A stretch of DNA of 38,274 nucleotides from Burkholderia sp. IMCC1007 (lineage in GTDB: Bacteria > Pseudomonadota > Gammaproteobacteria > Burkholderiales > Burkholderiaceae), in NCBI RefSeq assembly GCF_027257875.1, contig NZ_JAPVQY010000069.1:1-38274 (forward strand). Direction: 5' to 3'. Made by a program: the position numbers and the translations under genes. Below the pieces are notes generated by a model. It was not told the origin of the DNA and searched no databases. It worked only from the letters and a program-made list of their open reading frames with translations. Below, piece after piece: positions 17,140-26,942 of the stretch (position 1 is the stretch's first letter; each line of letters starts with the position of its first letter).

Positions 17140-17997
17140 ATGACCGACATGACGCTTCCCCCCACCGCCATCCCGGCGACGTCGCTCGAGGACGAGTCGC
17201 GCGCCGCTCAAACCCGGCTGCGCCGCCGCCGGCAACTGATCATCGGCCTGCGGATCGCCGTGCTCGTCGTCGTGCTGGGCGGCTGGGAGCTCGCCGCACG
17301 CCTGAAGTGGATCGATCCGTTCTTCTTCTCGCAGCCGACGCTGATCTTCGCGCAGATCCAGGACTGGTTCGTCAACGGCACGTCGCAAGGGCCGCTGCTC
17401 ACGCAGGTCTGGGTGACCCTCGAGGAGACCACGATCGGCTTCCTGATCGGCTCGGTCGCCGGCGTGATCTGCGGGATCGTGCTCGGCCGCAACAAGCTGA
17501 TGGCCGACGTGTTCGGCCTGTACATCCAGATCGCGAACTCGATTCCGCGCGTCGTGCTCGGCTCGGTGTTCGTGATCGCCCTGGGCCTCGGGATGGCGTC
17601 GAAGATCGCGCTGGCCGTCGTGATGGTGTTCTTCGTCGTGTTCGGCAACGCGTTCCAGGGCGTGCGCGAAGCCGACCGCTACCTGATCGCGAACGCGCAG
17701 ATCCTCGGCGCATCGCGCCGGCAGATCACCACGTCGGTCGTGATCCCGTCCGCGCTGAGCTGGATTCTCGCGAGCCTGCACGTGAGCTTCGGCTTCGCGC
17801 TGGTCGGTGCGGTCGTAGGCGAATTCCTGGGTTCCAAGCAGGGCATCGGCCTGCTAATCTCCACCGCCCAGGGCGCGTTCAACGCGAGCGGCGTGTTCGC
17901 GGCGATGATCGTGCTGGCCGTGGTCGCGCTGGCCGCCGACTACCTGCTGACCTGGCTCGAGAAGCGCTTGCTGAAGTGGCGCCCGGCCGCGTTCTGA
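17140..17997 (+). CDS. ABC transporter permease (NitT/TauT type)
   Basis: Inner-membrane permease, 285 aa, with six hydrophobic spans in the second-half-weighted order of this family. The EAA coupling loop is recognisable at about residues 180-205 (EADRYLIANAQILGASRRQI). The ATG at 17140 has a clear AGGAG SD; the in-frame ATG at 17113 has none. It completes the three-gene importer. The substrate is unknown. Confidence 0.94.
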   Translation: MTDMTLPPTAIPATSLEDESRAAQTRLRRRRQLIIGLRIAVLVVVLGGWELAARLKWIDPFFFSQPTLIFAQIQDWFVNGTSQGPLLTQVWVTLEETTIGFLIGSVAGVICGIVLGRNKLMADVFGLYIQIANSIPRVVLGSVFVIALGLGMASKIALAVVMVFFVVFGNAFQGVREADRYLIANAQILGASRRQITTSVVIPSALSWILASLHVSFGFALVGAVVGEFLGSKQGIGLLISTAQGAFNASGVFAAMIVLAVVALAADYLLTWLEKRLLKWRPAAF

Positions 17998-18022
17998 GCG
18001 CTGCCCGCATCGGATGACACGC

Positions 18023-18055
18023 CCGAACCGCGCCGGCCGCCCCGGCGCGGTTCGG
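18023..18055 (+). terminator. Long GC hairpin between importer and sensor kinase genes
   Basis: A perfect 14-base-pair stem (CCGAACCGCGCCGG, 18023-18036, with its complement 18042-18055) and a 5-base loop. It has no T-tract, so it would be a weak Rho-independent terminator or an mRNA-stabilising 3' hairpin. It ends a few bases before the kinase SD and may adjust expression between the importer and the two-component genes. Confidence 0.45.
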
Positions 18056-18070
18056 CATTGAGGAGAAGGA

Positions 18071-19438
18071 ATGGCGCACAGCCTGCGCGGGCGGCTCCTG
18101 TGGTGGCTGCTGCTGCCGCTCGCGGCTTTCGTGCTGATCGCGGGCGCGATGTCGTACGACACCGCGCGGCGCACGGCCGGGCTCGTGCAGGACAGCGCGC
18201 TCGTCGCGTCCGCGCGCACCATCGGCGAGGACGTCGAATGGCGCAACGGCATGCCGGCCGCGGACGTGCCGCCCGCCGCGCTGGAGATCTTCGAATCGCC
18301 GTCGCGCGATTCGGTGTTCTACAAGGTGATCGACGGCCATGGCCGGCTGCTCGCGGGCAATCCGACGCTCGACGTACCCGCGCAGCACGGCGTCGAGCCG
18401 ACGCTGTACGACACGTCGCTCGACGGCGTGCGGCTGCGCGCGGTGGCCTACGACCGCCAGCTATACGACGAGGGACAGGTCGAGCCGGTCACGGTGATCG
18501 TCGCGAAGACGACGCGTTCGCGCGACGCGATGATCGCGACGATCTGGCGCCCGCAGCTCGTGCGCCTGTCGCTGATGCTGGTCCTCGCGATCGTGCTCGT
18601 CTATCTCGGCCTCACGCTCGAGCTGCGGCCGCTGATGAAGCTGAAGGACGACGTCGCCGATCGCGGGCCGATGGAGCTCGAGCCGATCCGCCCCGAGCGG
18701 CTGCAGCACGAGTTGCGGCCGATCGTCGACGCGATCAACCAGTGCATCGCGCGGCTGAACACGCATACGGCCACGCAGCGCCGCTTCATCGCCGACGCCG
18801 CGCATCAGTTGCGCACGCCGATCGCGGTGCTCGACACGCAGATCCAGTACGCGCAGCAGCGCGAGCGCGACGATCCGGAGCTCGCGTCGGTGCTCGACAG
18901 CATGCAGCGCAGCAGCCGCAAGATGGCCGACGTGACCGACAAGCTGCTGCTGCTCGCGCATGCGGAGGCGACGCCGTCGACGCTGCTCACGCATCGCGTC
19001 GATCTCGCGGCCGTGGTGTCGAGCGTGCTGGAGGAGACGATCGTGCTCGCGCAGCGGCGCGACATCGATCTCGGCGCGGATCTCGGCGAGCGGCTCGACG
19101 TCGCGGGCAGCGACAGCCTGCTGACCGCGCTGGTGATGAACCTCGTCGACAATGCGGTGCGTTACACGCAGCCGGGCGGCTGCGTGACCGTTGCCGCGCA
19201 ACGCCACGGCGACACGATCGTGCTCGACGTGATCGACAACGGCCCGGGCATTCCGGCCGAAGCGCGGCCGCACGTGTTCAAGCGGTTCTACCGCGTGTCG
19301 GCCGACACCGAAGGCTCGGGCCTGGGCCTCGCGATCGTGCGCGAGATTGCGCAGGCGCACGGCGGCAGCGCGTCGCTCGCGCCGGGGCCGGGCAATCGCG
19401 GTATCGTCGTGACCGTGCGGCTGCCCGCCTATGATTGA
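18071..19438 (+). CDS. TctE-like two-component sensor histidine kinase
   Basis: Membrane sensor kinase, 455 aa. Two spans (about residues 10-30 and 160-180) frame a periplasmic 2CSK_N-type sensor domain, the TctE arrangement that responds to tricarboxylates or other small acids. The H-box is FIADAAHQLRTPIAVL with phospho-accepting His245, followed by the N-box (LVMNLVDNAVRYT) and G-boxes (DNGPGIP, GSGLGLAI), so the catalytic core is complete. Strong SD (GGAGAAGG) before the ATG. The response regulator follows 15 bases later. Its signal is probably the importer's substrate or a related acid (inference). Confidence 0.94.
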   Translation: MAHSLRGRLLWWLLLPLAAFVLIAGAMSYDTARRTAGLVQDSALVASARTIGEDVEWRNGMPAADVPPAALEIFESPSRDSVFYKVIDGHGRLLAGNPTLDVPAQHGVEPTLYDTSLDGVRLRAVAYDRQLYDEGQVEPVTVIVAKTTRSRDAMIATIWRPQLVRLSLMLVLAIVLVYLGLTLELRPLMKLKDDVADRGPMELEPIRPERLQHELRPIVDAINQCIARLNTHTATQRRFIADAAHQLRTPIAVLDTQIQYAQQRERDDPELASVLDSMQRSSRKMADVTDKLLLLAHAEATPSTLLTHRVDLAAVVSSVLEETIVLAQRRDIDLGADLGERLDVAGSDSLLTALVMNLVDNAVRYTQPGGCVTVAAQRHGDTIVLDVIDNGPGIPAEARPHVFKRFYRVSADTEGSGLGLAIVREIAQAHGGSASLAPGPGNRGIVVTVRLPAYD

Positions 19439-19453
19439 AAACGTGATGCCGTC

Positions 19454-20131
19454 ATGAAACTTCTATTGGTCGAAGACAACGCCGAACTCGCGCACTGGAT
19501 CGTGAACCTGCTGCGCGGCGAGGATTTCGCGGTCGACTGCGTCGGCGACGGCGAGCGTGCCGATACCGTGCTGAAGACCGAGCGCTACGACGCGGTGCTG
19601 CTCGACATGCGGCTGCCCGGCATCAGCGGCAAGGAGGTGCTCGCGCGGCTGCGGCGCCGCAACGACAACGTGCCGGTGCTGATGCTGACCGCGCACGGCT
19701 CGGTCGACGACAAGGTCGACTGCTTCGGCGCGGGCGCCGACGACTACGTGGTCAAGCCGTTCGAATCGCGCGAACTGGTGGCGCGGATCCGCGCGCTGAT
19801 CCGCCGGCAGGCCGGCGTCGGCACGACCCAGCTCGTGTGCGGCGATCTCGTCTACGCGTTCGGCACGCGCGAATTCCGCTGCGGCGACGCGGTGCTCGCG
19901 CTGCGCCGCCGCGAACACGCGATCCTCGAGACGCTGATGCTGCAGCAGAACAAGACGGTGTCGAAGGCGCGGCTGATGGACAGCGTATTCGCGCTCGACG
20001 ACGAGCCGAGCGCCGATGCGATCGACATCTACATCCATCGGCTGCGCAAGCATCTGGCCGGCAGCACGGCCGAGATCATCACGCTGCGCGGGCTCGGCTA
20101 CATCCTGCGCGCGAAGAGCGTGCAGGAATGA
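19454..20131 (+). CDS. OmpR/PhoB-family response regulator (TctD-like)
   Basis: DNA-binding response regulator, 225 aa. The receiver domain (about 1-115) has the acidic pair in VEDNAEL, phospho-acceptor Asp51 in VLLDMRLPG, Thr in MLTAHG and Lys in VKPFE. A winged-helix output domain (about 125-220) ends with LRGLGYILR. It is encoded just after the kinase, with which it should pair. It likely controls the porin and perhaps the importer next to it. Confidence 0.95.
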   Translation: MKLLLVEDNAELAHWIVNLLRGEDFAVDCVGDGERADTVLKTERYDAVLLDMRLPGISGKEVLARLRRRNDNVPVLMLTAHGSVDDKVDCFGAGADDYVVKPFESRELVARIRALIRRQAGVGTTQLVCGDLVYAFGTREFRCGDAVLALRRREHAILETLMLQQNKTVSKARLMDSVFALDDEPSADAIDIYIHRLRKHLAGSTAEIITLRGLGYILRAKSVQE

Positions 20132-20414
20132 CGCGGCGCGCTCCCCGCCTTCGCGAATCCATTCGCACGACAAATCGTTCCTGAAAACCCGGCGGCCGGC
20201 CGTCCAGCCGGCGTCCGTTCGCCTGCCCGATCCCGCGATGATTGCGCGTTCGGTGTTTTCACCGATCCGATTCTTTCCTCCGGGAAAGCGGCGTGAAGGA
20301 TTGCACCCTCTACGATGCTATGCGTCGGCCCTCTCGCTGGGGCCGCCAGGAGTCGGCATACATTACGTAGTGCCAACGACAAGATTTCAATGCGGCAGCT
20401 CGGAGGAGACGATC

Positions 20415-21542
20415 TTGAAACGAAAAACCCTTGCCCTTTCCATCGCGGCGGCAGGCCTGTGCGCCGGCCAGGCACATGCGCAATCGAGCGTGCAGCTCTA
20501 CGGCCTGATGGACCTGAGCTTTCCGACCTACCGGACTCACGCCGATGCGAACGGCAATCACGTGATCGGGATGGGCAACGAAGGCGAACCGTGGTTCAGC
20601 GGCAGCCGCTGGGGCCTGCGCGGAGCCGAAGACATCGGCGGCGGCACGAAGATCATCTTCCGCCTCGAAAGCGAATTCGTCGTCGCGAACGGCCAGATGG
20701 AAGACGAAGGCCAGATCTTCGACCGCGACGCATGGGTGGGCGTCGAGGACGAGCGCTTCGGCAAGCTGACGGCCGGCTTCCAGAACACGATCGCGCGCGA
20801 CGCATCGGCGATCTACGGCGACGCGTACGGCTCCGCGAAGCTGACGACCGAGGAAGGCGGCTGGACCAACTCGAACAACTTCAAGCAGATGATCTTCTAC
20901 GCGGCCGGCCCGACCGGCACGCGCTACAACAACGGCGTCGCGTGGAAGAAGCTGTTCAGCAACGGCATCTTCGCGAGCGCCGGCTACCAGTTCAGCAACT
21001 CGACCTCGTTCGCCACCGGCTCCGCGTACCAGGCCGCGCTCGGCTACAACGGCGGACCATTCGCCGTGTCGGGCTTCTATAACCACGTGAACCACAACGG
21101 CTTCAGGAACCAGACGTTCTCGGTGGGCGGCGACTACACGTTCAGCATCGTGCGCCTGAACGCCGGCTACTTCCGCTACAACGGCGACCAGGGCCCGCTC
21201 GGCCAGCGTCACGACGATTCGTGGACGGTGTCGATGAAGATCGCGCCGAAGGGCCCGCTCGACTACGAGCTCGGCTACCAGCAGATGCGGATCAAGAACG
21301 CCGCGAACAACGCGGACGGCTTCACGCCGAATGCGAACCTCGGTGCGTTCAGCCTGACCAACGGCGTCGCCAACGGCTTCAAGGAGACGATCTACGGGTC
21401 GGTGTTCTATCACCTGAGCAAGCGCACCGAGGTGTACCTGGCCGGCGACTACATGAAGCTGCACGGCGGCTACACGGTGTCGTCGACGTTCGGCGCGAAG
21501 AACCAGCTCGAACTGACGTCGGGCATCCGGACGCGCTTCTGA
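20415..21542 (+). CDS. Gram-negative porin (OmpC/Omp38-like), TTG start
   Basis: Outer-membrane trimeric beta-barrel porin, 375 aa. The signal peptide MKRKTLALSIAAAGLCAGQA ends in an AHAQ cleavage site, then SSVQLYGLMDLSF, the betaproteobacterial porin start; the C-terminus ends with Phe (GIRTRF), the usual barrel-assembly signal. No ATG precedes the signal peptide; the TTG at 20415 lies six bases after a strong GGAGGAG SD, so I take it as the start. It follows the TctDE-like genes after 283 bases with no gene, which is probably its regulated promoter region. Confidence 0.93.
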   Translation: MKRKTLALSIAAAGLCAGQAHAQSSVQLYGLMDLSFPTYRTHADANGNHVIGMGNEGEPWFSGSRWGLRGAEDIGGGTKIIFRLESEFVVANGQMEDEGQIFDRDAWVGVEDERFGKLTAGFQNTIARDASAIYGDAYGSAKLTTEEGGWTNSNNFKQMIFYAAGPTGTRYNNGVAWKKLFSNGIFASAGYQFSNSTSFATGSAYQAALGYNGGPFAVSGFYNHVNHNGFRNQTFSVGGDYTFSIVRLNAGYFRYNGDQGPLGQRHDDSWTVSMKIAPKGPLDYELGYQQMRIKNAANNADGFTPNANLGAFSLTNGVANGFKETIYGSVFYHLSKRTEVYLAGDYMKLHGGYTVSSTFGAKNQLELTSGIRTRF

Positions 21543-21626
21543 CCTGACGCGGTCACCCGGGCGGGGCCCGTCGGGCCCTGCCGCACCCTCCATCCGGGAT
21601 TTCTCCATGCGGGGCACGCCGGCGCC

Positions 21627-21650
21627 GGGCGCCGAACGTGCCCTTTTTTT
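21627..21650 (+). terminator. Rho-independent terminator downstream of the porin gene
   Basis: Stem GGGCGC/GTGCCC with one wobble pair and loop CGAAC, followed by seven T residues (21644-21650), 85 bases after the porin stop. Confidence 0.7.
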
Positions 21651-21891
21651 CGTCGTTGCCGCGGCGGCGCGAAGGGCCCGCGACGCGGCCGTCGGCCGCC
21701 CGTGCGACAACCGGCCCGAACCCGCTTGCGGCCCGTCCGGCGGGCGATCGCGGCCGATGCGCGCCCGCTCGGCTCACATCGGCCCTTGACCTGCGCCGAC
21801 CGACTCGCTAGCGTTTCGGGTTTGCCCGGGTGGCCATTGCCGCCGGAGCCGTGAGTGCGCCCGACGTCCTGGCGCACGCGGCCGGGTTCCG

Positions 21892-23910
21892 ATGGAAAAA
21901 ACGATGCAGAAACTCGATGCGGCGAGCCCGCAGGCGATGTCGACGGATTTCACCGCCGACAACGTCGCGCGCCTGAAGGCGCTGTTCCCCGAACTCGTGA
22001 CCGAAGGCCCGGACGGCGCGTCGGTTGACGTCGACGTGCTGAAGGCGCTGGTCGGCGAACGCACGGTCGGCGACGCCGAAGAGCGCTACGGCTTTCACTG
22101 GCACGGCAAGCGCAGCGCGCGCCAGGCCGCGCTCACGCCGTCGACGGGCACGCTGCGCCCGTGCCCCGGCGACAGCGTCGCGTGGGACGACACGCGCCAT
22201 CTCGTGATCGAGGGCGACAACCTCGACGTAATGAAGCTGCTGCACAAGAGCTACGCGGGCAAGGTGAAGCTCGTCTACATCGACCCGCCGTACAACACCG
22301 GCAGCGACTTCGTCTATCCGGACGACTTCAGCGACAGCATCCGCCACTACCTGGCGATGACGGGCCAGACCGACGCCGGCGTGAAGCGCAGCACCAACAC
22401 CGAGGCGAACGGCCGGTTCCATACCGACTGGCTGAACATGATGTATCCGCGCCTGAAGCTCGCGCACGCGCTGCTGTCCGACGAAGGGCTGATCGCCGTG
22501 CACATCGACGAGCACGAAGTGCATGCGCTCGTGCTGATGCTGCGCGAGATCTTCGGCGAGGAGAACGAGCTCGGTGTGGCCGTTTGGGACAAGCGCAATC
22601 CGAAGGGCGACGCGCGCGGCGTCGCGTACCAGCACGAATCGCTGGTGCTGTTCGCGCGCAACGCCGAGACGCTGCTCGAGCAGGCGCCGCTCAAGCGCCC
22701 GAAGCGCAACGCGCAGCGCATGCTCGACGCCGCGCACGACGCGATGTACCGCAGCGGCAACGCGAAGGACGCGCAGAAGGCATACCGCGCGTGGATGAAG
22801 GCGCAGACCAACCTGTCCGGCGGCGAAGTGATGTACGACCGGCTGTCGGAAGATGGCCGCGTGTACCGCCTCGTGTCGATGGCGTGGCCGAACAAGAAGA
22901 AGGCGCCGGACGAGTATTTCACGCCGCTGATCCACCCGGTCACCGGCAAGCCGTGCGCGATGCCGGCGCGCGGCTGGCGCAATCCGCCCGCGACGATGCA
23001 GGCGCTGATCGAGCGCGGCCAGATCGAATTCGGCCCGGATGAAACCACGCAGCCGCAGCGGATCTACTACCTCGACGAGAACATGTACGAGAACGTGCCG
23101 TCGGTGCTGCCGTTCGCCGGCTCCGACGACGCGCTGCTCAAGACGCTCGGGATCCCGTTCGACCTGCCGAAGCCGGTCGACTTCGCGGCCGCCGTGATCG
23201 GCTGGTGCACGCGCGGCGACGACATCGTGCTCGACTGCTTCGCCGGCTCCGGTTCGACCGGCCATGCGGTGATGCAGGTGAACGCGACCGACGGCGGCGC
23301 GCGCCGCTACATCCTCGTACAGCTGCCCGAGGCGCTCGACCGCCGCGACAAGACGCAGGCCGCCGCCGCCGATTTCTGCGCGAAGCTGAAGAAGCCGCTG
23401 ACGCTCGCCGAAATCACGAAGGAACGCCTGCGCCGCGCCGCGCAGCAGGTCGCGCGCGACTATCCGGAAAGCTATGGCGATCTCGGTTTCCGCGTGTACC
23501 GGCTCGACACGACCAACGTGATCGAGTGGGACCCGCGCCGCGACGACTTCGACCATGCGCTCTTCGCATCCGTCGAACACGTGAAGACCGGCCGCACCGA
23601 GGACGACCTGCTCGCCGAGCTCACGTTGAAGCTCGGCCTCGACCTGTGCACGCCGGTCGAGCATCACCAGGTGGCCGGCAAGACGGTGCACCTGATCGGC
23701 CGCGCGATCGTCGCGTGCTTCGATGCGCGCGTTTCGCGCGACGACGCGGGCCCGCTCGCCGACGGCATCGTCGACCTGCTGGACGCGACCGGCGCGTCGC
23801 GCGACGTCACGTGCCTGTTCCGCGACAGCGGCTTCGTCGACGACGTCGCGAAGCTCAATCTCGCCGCGCTGCTCGAACAGCACGGCGTGAAGCGCGTGCG
23901 GAGCCTGTGA
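21892..23910 (+). CDS. mod: Type III restriction-modification DNA methyltransferase (Mod)
   Basis: Adenine-N6 methyltransferase and specificity subunit of a type III system, 672 aa. The order is beta-class: catalytic DPPY (residues about 131-134, in YIDPPYNTGSDF) precedes the target-recognition region and the SAM-binding FAGSGSTGHAV (about residues 449-459). All core motifs are intact, so activity is expected. In B. cenocepacia the homologous type III methyltransferase BCAL3494 is, as I recall, reported to methylate CACAG and affect biofilm and aggregation; whether this is that orthologue is inference from genomic neighbours. Start at 21892; an alternative ATG is four codons later. The stop overlaps the res start by one base. 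Confidence 0.95.
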   Translation: MEKTMQKLDAASPQAMSTDFTADNVARLKALFPELVTEGPDGASVDVDVLKALVGERTVGDAEERYGFHWHGKRSARQAALTPSTGTLRPCPGDSVAWDDTRHLVIEGDNLDVMKLLHKSYAGKVKLVYIDPPYNTGSDFVYPDDFSDSIRHYLAMTGQTDAGVKRSTNTEANGRFHTDWLNMMYPRLKLAHALLSDEGLIAVHIDEHEVHALVLMLREIFGEENELGVAVWDKRNPKGDARGVAYQHESLVLFARNAETLLEQAPLKRPKRNAQRMLDAAHDAMYRSGNAKDAQKAYRAWMKAQTNLSGGEVMYDRLSEDGRVYRLVSMAWPNKKKAPDEYFTPLIHPVTGKPCAMPARGWRNPPATMQALIERGQIEFGPDETTQPQRIYYLDENMYENVPSVLPFAGSDDALLKTLGIPFDLPKPVDFAAAVIGWCTRGDDIVLDCFAGSGSTGHAVMQVNATDGGARRYILVQLPEALDRRDKTQAAAADFCAKLKKPLTLAEITKERLRRAAQQVARDYPESYGDLGFRVYRLDTTNVIEWDPRRDDFDHALFASVEHVKTGRTEDDLLAELTLKLGLDLCTPVEHHQVAGKTVHLIGRAIVACFDARVSRDDAGPLADGIVDLLDATGASRDVTCLFRDSGFVDDVAKLNLAALLEQHGVKRVRSL

Positions 23911-26900
23911 TGCGGCTGCATTTCGAAGCGGATCTCGACTACCAGCGCGAGGCGATCGACGCCGTCTGCGACCTGTTTCGCGGCCAGGAATCGTATCGCG
24001 GCGACTTCAGCGTGCTCGCGAACGCCGCGCCCGGCACGACCGCCGCCGCACAAGGCTCGCTCGGTTTCGCGGTATCGGAGCAAGGCGTCGGCAACCGGCT
24101 GTCGCTGACCGACGACGCGCTCGCGCGCAATCTCGCCGACGTGCAACTGCGCGGCGGCCTGCCGCCGTCCGGCCTGCCCGGCTCGCGCGACTTCACCGTC
24201 GAGATGGAGACCGGCACCGGCAAGACCTACGTGTACCTGCGCACGATCTTCGAGCTGAACCGCCGCTACGGCTTCACGAAATTCGTGATCGTCGTGCCGT
24301 CGATCGCGATCAAGGAAGGCGTGCACAAGACGCTGTCGATCACCGAGGATCACTTCCGCGCGCTGTATGCAGGCGTGCCGTACGACTACTTCCTGTACGA
24401 CTCCGCGAAGCTCGGCCAGGTGCGCCACTTCGCGGCGAGCGCGGCGATCCAGATCATGGTGATGACGGTCGCCGCGATCAACAAGAAAGAGATCAACAAC
24501 CTCTACAAGGACAGCGAGAAGACCGGCGGCGAGAAGCCGATCGACCTGATCCGCGCGACGCGGCCGATCGTGATCGTCGACGAGCCGCAAAGCGTCGACG
24601 GCGGCCTCGAAGGGCGCGGGCGCGAAGCGCTCGCCGCGATGGCACCGCTCTGCACGCTGCGCTATTCGGCCACGCACGTCGATCGCCACCACATGGTGTA
24701 CCGGCTCGATGCGGTCGACGCGTACGAGCGCAAGCTCGTCAAGCAGATCGAGATCGCGTCGGCGATCGTCGAGGATGCGCACAACAAGCCGTACGTGCGG
24801 CTCGTCGGCGTGTCGAACCGGCGCGGCGCGATCAGCGCGCGCGTCGAGCTCGACGTCGCGACCGCGGCCGGCGTGAAGCGCCAGATCGTGTCGGCGACCG
24901 ACGGTGACGATCTCGAGCGGCTGACCAAGCGCGCGCTGTATGCGGGGCTGCGGATCGGCGAAGTGCATGCGGTGAAGGGCGCCGAATACGTCGAGCTGCG
25001 TCATCCGGAAGGCGAGGCGTTCCTGTCGCTCGGCGAGGCGTTCGGCGACATCGACACGCTCGCCGTGCAGCGCGAGATGATCCGCCGCACGATTCGCGAG
25101 CATCTCGACAAGGAGCTGCGCCTGGCCGAACGCGGCGTGAAGGTGCTGTCGCTGTTCTTCGTCGATTCGGTCGAGCGCTATCGCCGCTACGACGAGAACG
25201 GCGTGCCCGTGAAGGGCGACTACGCGCTGATCTTCGAAGAGGAATATGCGCGCGCGGCGCGCGTGCCGGCCTACCGTGCGCTGTTCGACGGCGTCGACAT
25301 CGCGCTCGAGGTCGAACGCGCGCACAACGGCTACTTCTCGATCGACCGCAAGGGTGGCTGGACCGACACGAGCGAGAGCAGCGCCGCCGCCCGCGAGAAC
25401 GCGGAGCGCGCATACGGCCTCATCATGCGCGAGAAGGAAGCGCTGCTGTCGTTCGACACGCCGCTGAAGTTCATCTTCTCGCACTCCGCGCTGAAGGAAG
25501 GCTGGGACAACCCGAACGTGTTCCAGATCTGCACGCTGCGCGACATCCAGACCGAACGCGAACGCCGTCAGACGCTCGGCCGCGGGCTGCGCCTCGCTGT
25601 CGACCAGGACGGCGAGCGCGTGCGCGATCCGGGCGTGAACACGCTTACCGTGATCGCGACCGAGCGCTACGAGTCGTTCGCCGAGAACCTGCAGAAGGAA
25701 ATCGAAGCCGACACCGGCATCCGTTTCGGGATCGTCGAGGAACACCAGTTCGCGGCGCTGCCGGTGCAGGAAGGCGACGGCCCCGCGCATGCGCTCGGCA
25801 TCGAGCTGTCGCGCGTGCTGTGGACGCATCTGCACGAGCAGGGCTACGTCGACGCGCAGGGCAAGGTGCTCGACCGGCTGAAGGATGCGCTGCGCCAGAG
25901 CGCGCTCGTGTTGCCCGAAGCGTTCGAGACGCTGCGTGCGCCCATCGTCGCGACGCTGCGCAAGTTGTCGGGCCGCTTCGCGGTGCGCAATGCGGACGAG
26001 CGCCGCGCGATCGCATTGCGGCGCGACGCGTCGGGCAAGGCGGTCGTGTTCGGCGACGACTTCCGCGCGCTGTGGGACCGCATCCGCCATCGCACCGTGT
26101 ACAGCGTCGAGTTCGACAACGCGAAGCTCGTGCGCGACTGCACGGCCGCACTGCGCAGCGCGCCGGACATCGCGCGCGCGCGGCTGCAATGGCGCAAGGC
26201 CGAGATCGACATCGGCAAGGCCGGCATCGAAGCGATCGAAGTGGGCGGCGCGGGCACCGTGCTGATCGACGAAGGCGAGCTGCCGCTGCCCGATCTGCTC
26301 ACCGAGCTGCAGGACCGCACGCAGCTCACGCGCCGCTCGCTCGCGACGATCCTCGCCGACAGCGGCCGGCTCGACGATTTCCGCGTGAATCCGCAGCAGT
26401 TCATCACGCTCGCGGCCGATGCGATCAATCGCTGCAAGCGGCTCGCGCTGGTGGCGGGCATCGCGTATCGCAAGCTCGGCGAGCGCCACGTGCATGCGCT
26501 CGAATCGTTCGAGAGCGAGGCGCTGACCGGCTATCTGCGCAACCTGCGGCCCGATGCTCGGAAGTCGATCCACGAGGCCGTCGTGTGCGAAACCGATGCG
26601 GAACGCGCATTCGCCGACGCGCTGGAAGCGCACGACGGCGTGAAGCTGTATGCGAAGCTGCCCGCGTGGTTCCGCGTGCCGACGCCGCTCGGCAGCTATC
26701 ACCCGGACTGGGCCGTGCTCGCGGAGCAGGACGGCGGCGAGCGGCTGTACTTCGTCGTCGATACGCCGAATGCGGACGGCGATGTGTCGAGCGAGCACGA
26801 GCGTGCGAAGCTCGCGTGCGGCGAAGCGCATTTCCGTGCGCTGGTGGACGGCGACGGTGCGGCGCGCTTCGTGCGGGTCAGGCAGGCCGACGCACTGTTC

Positions 26901-26936
26901 GAACCCGCGGCGCGGCGGGCCGGCGCCGGGCGGTAA
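23910..26936 (+). CDS. res: Type III restriction subunit (Res), nuclease motif apparently degenerate
   Basis: Helicase-nuclease subunit of the type III system, 1008 aa, the normal length. Superfamily 2 motifs are intact: Walker A METGTGKT (residues about 99-106), Walker B VDEPQS (about 223-228), SATH (about 253-256) and a motif VI-like QTLGRGLRL. The C-terminal PD-(D/E)XK domain is recognisable at HPDWAVL (Pro932-Asp933), but where the family has ETKG this protein reads DTPN (951-954): the catalytic Lys is replaced by Pro. I read the codons as GAT ACG CCG AAT. The protein may translocate and bind Mod without cutting DNA. The start is the ATG overlapping the mod stop. Confidence 0.92.
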   Translation: MRLHFEADLDYQREAIDAVCDLFRGQESYRGDFSVLANAAPGTTAAAQGSLGFAVSEQGVGNRLSLTDDALARNLADVQLRGGLPPSGLPGSRDFTVEMETGTGKTYVYLRTIFELNRRYGFTKFVIVVPSIAIKEGVHKTLSITEDHFRALYAGVPYDYFLYDSAKLGQVRHFAASAAIQIMVMTVAAINKKEINNLYKDSEKTGGEKPIDLIRATRPIVIVDEPQSVDGGLEGRGREALAAMAPLCTLRYSATHVDRHHMVYRLDAVDAYERKLVKQIEIASAIVEDAHNKPYVRLVGVSNRRGAISARVELDVATAAGVKRQIVSATDGDDLERLTKRALYAGLRIGEVHAVKGAEYVELRHPEGEAFLSLGEAFGDIDTLAVQREMIRRTIREHLDKELRLAERGVKVLSLFFVDSVERYRRYDENGVPVKGDYALIFEEEYARAARVPAYRALFDGVDIALEVERAHNGYFSIDRKGGWTDTSESSAAARENAERAYGLIMREKEALLSFDTPLKFIFSHSALKEGWDNPNVFQICTLRDIQTERERRQTLGRGLRLAVDQDGERVRDPGVNTLTVIATERYESFAENLQKEIEADTGIRFGIVEEHQFAALPVQEGDGPAHALGIELSRVLWTHLHEQGYVDAQGKVLDRLKDALRQSALVLPEAFETLRAPIVATLRKLSGRFAVRNADERRAIALRRDASGKAVVFGDDFRALWDRIRHRTVYSVEFDNAKLVRDCTAALRSAPDIARARLQWRKAEIDIGKAGIEAIEVGGAGTVLIDEGELPLPDLLTELQDRTQLTRRSLATILADSGRLDDFRVNPQQFITLAADAINRCKRLALVAGIAYRKLGERHVHALESFESEALTGYLRNLRPDARKSIHEAVVCETDAERAFADALEAHDGVKLYAKLPAWFRVPTPLGSYHPDWAVLAEQDGGERLYFVVDTPNADGDVSSEHERAKLACGEAHFRALVDGDGAARFVRVRQADALFEPAARRAGAGR

Positions 26937-26942
26937 GACGAT

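Noticed and set aside
21559..21580. GGGCCC-rich hairpin right after the porin
   Set aside because: Self-complementary GGGCCC in GC-rich DNA with no T-tract; the real terminator is at 21627-21650.
23664..26831. 1055-codon open frame antisense to res
   Set aside because: High GC third positions keep the opposite frame open; product is low-complexity Arg/His/Val with no domain, while res on the plus strand is fully recognisable.
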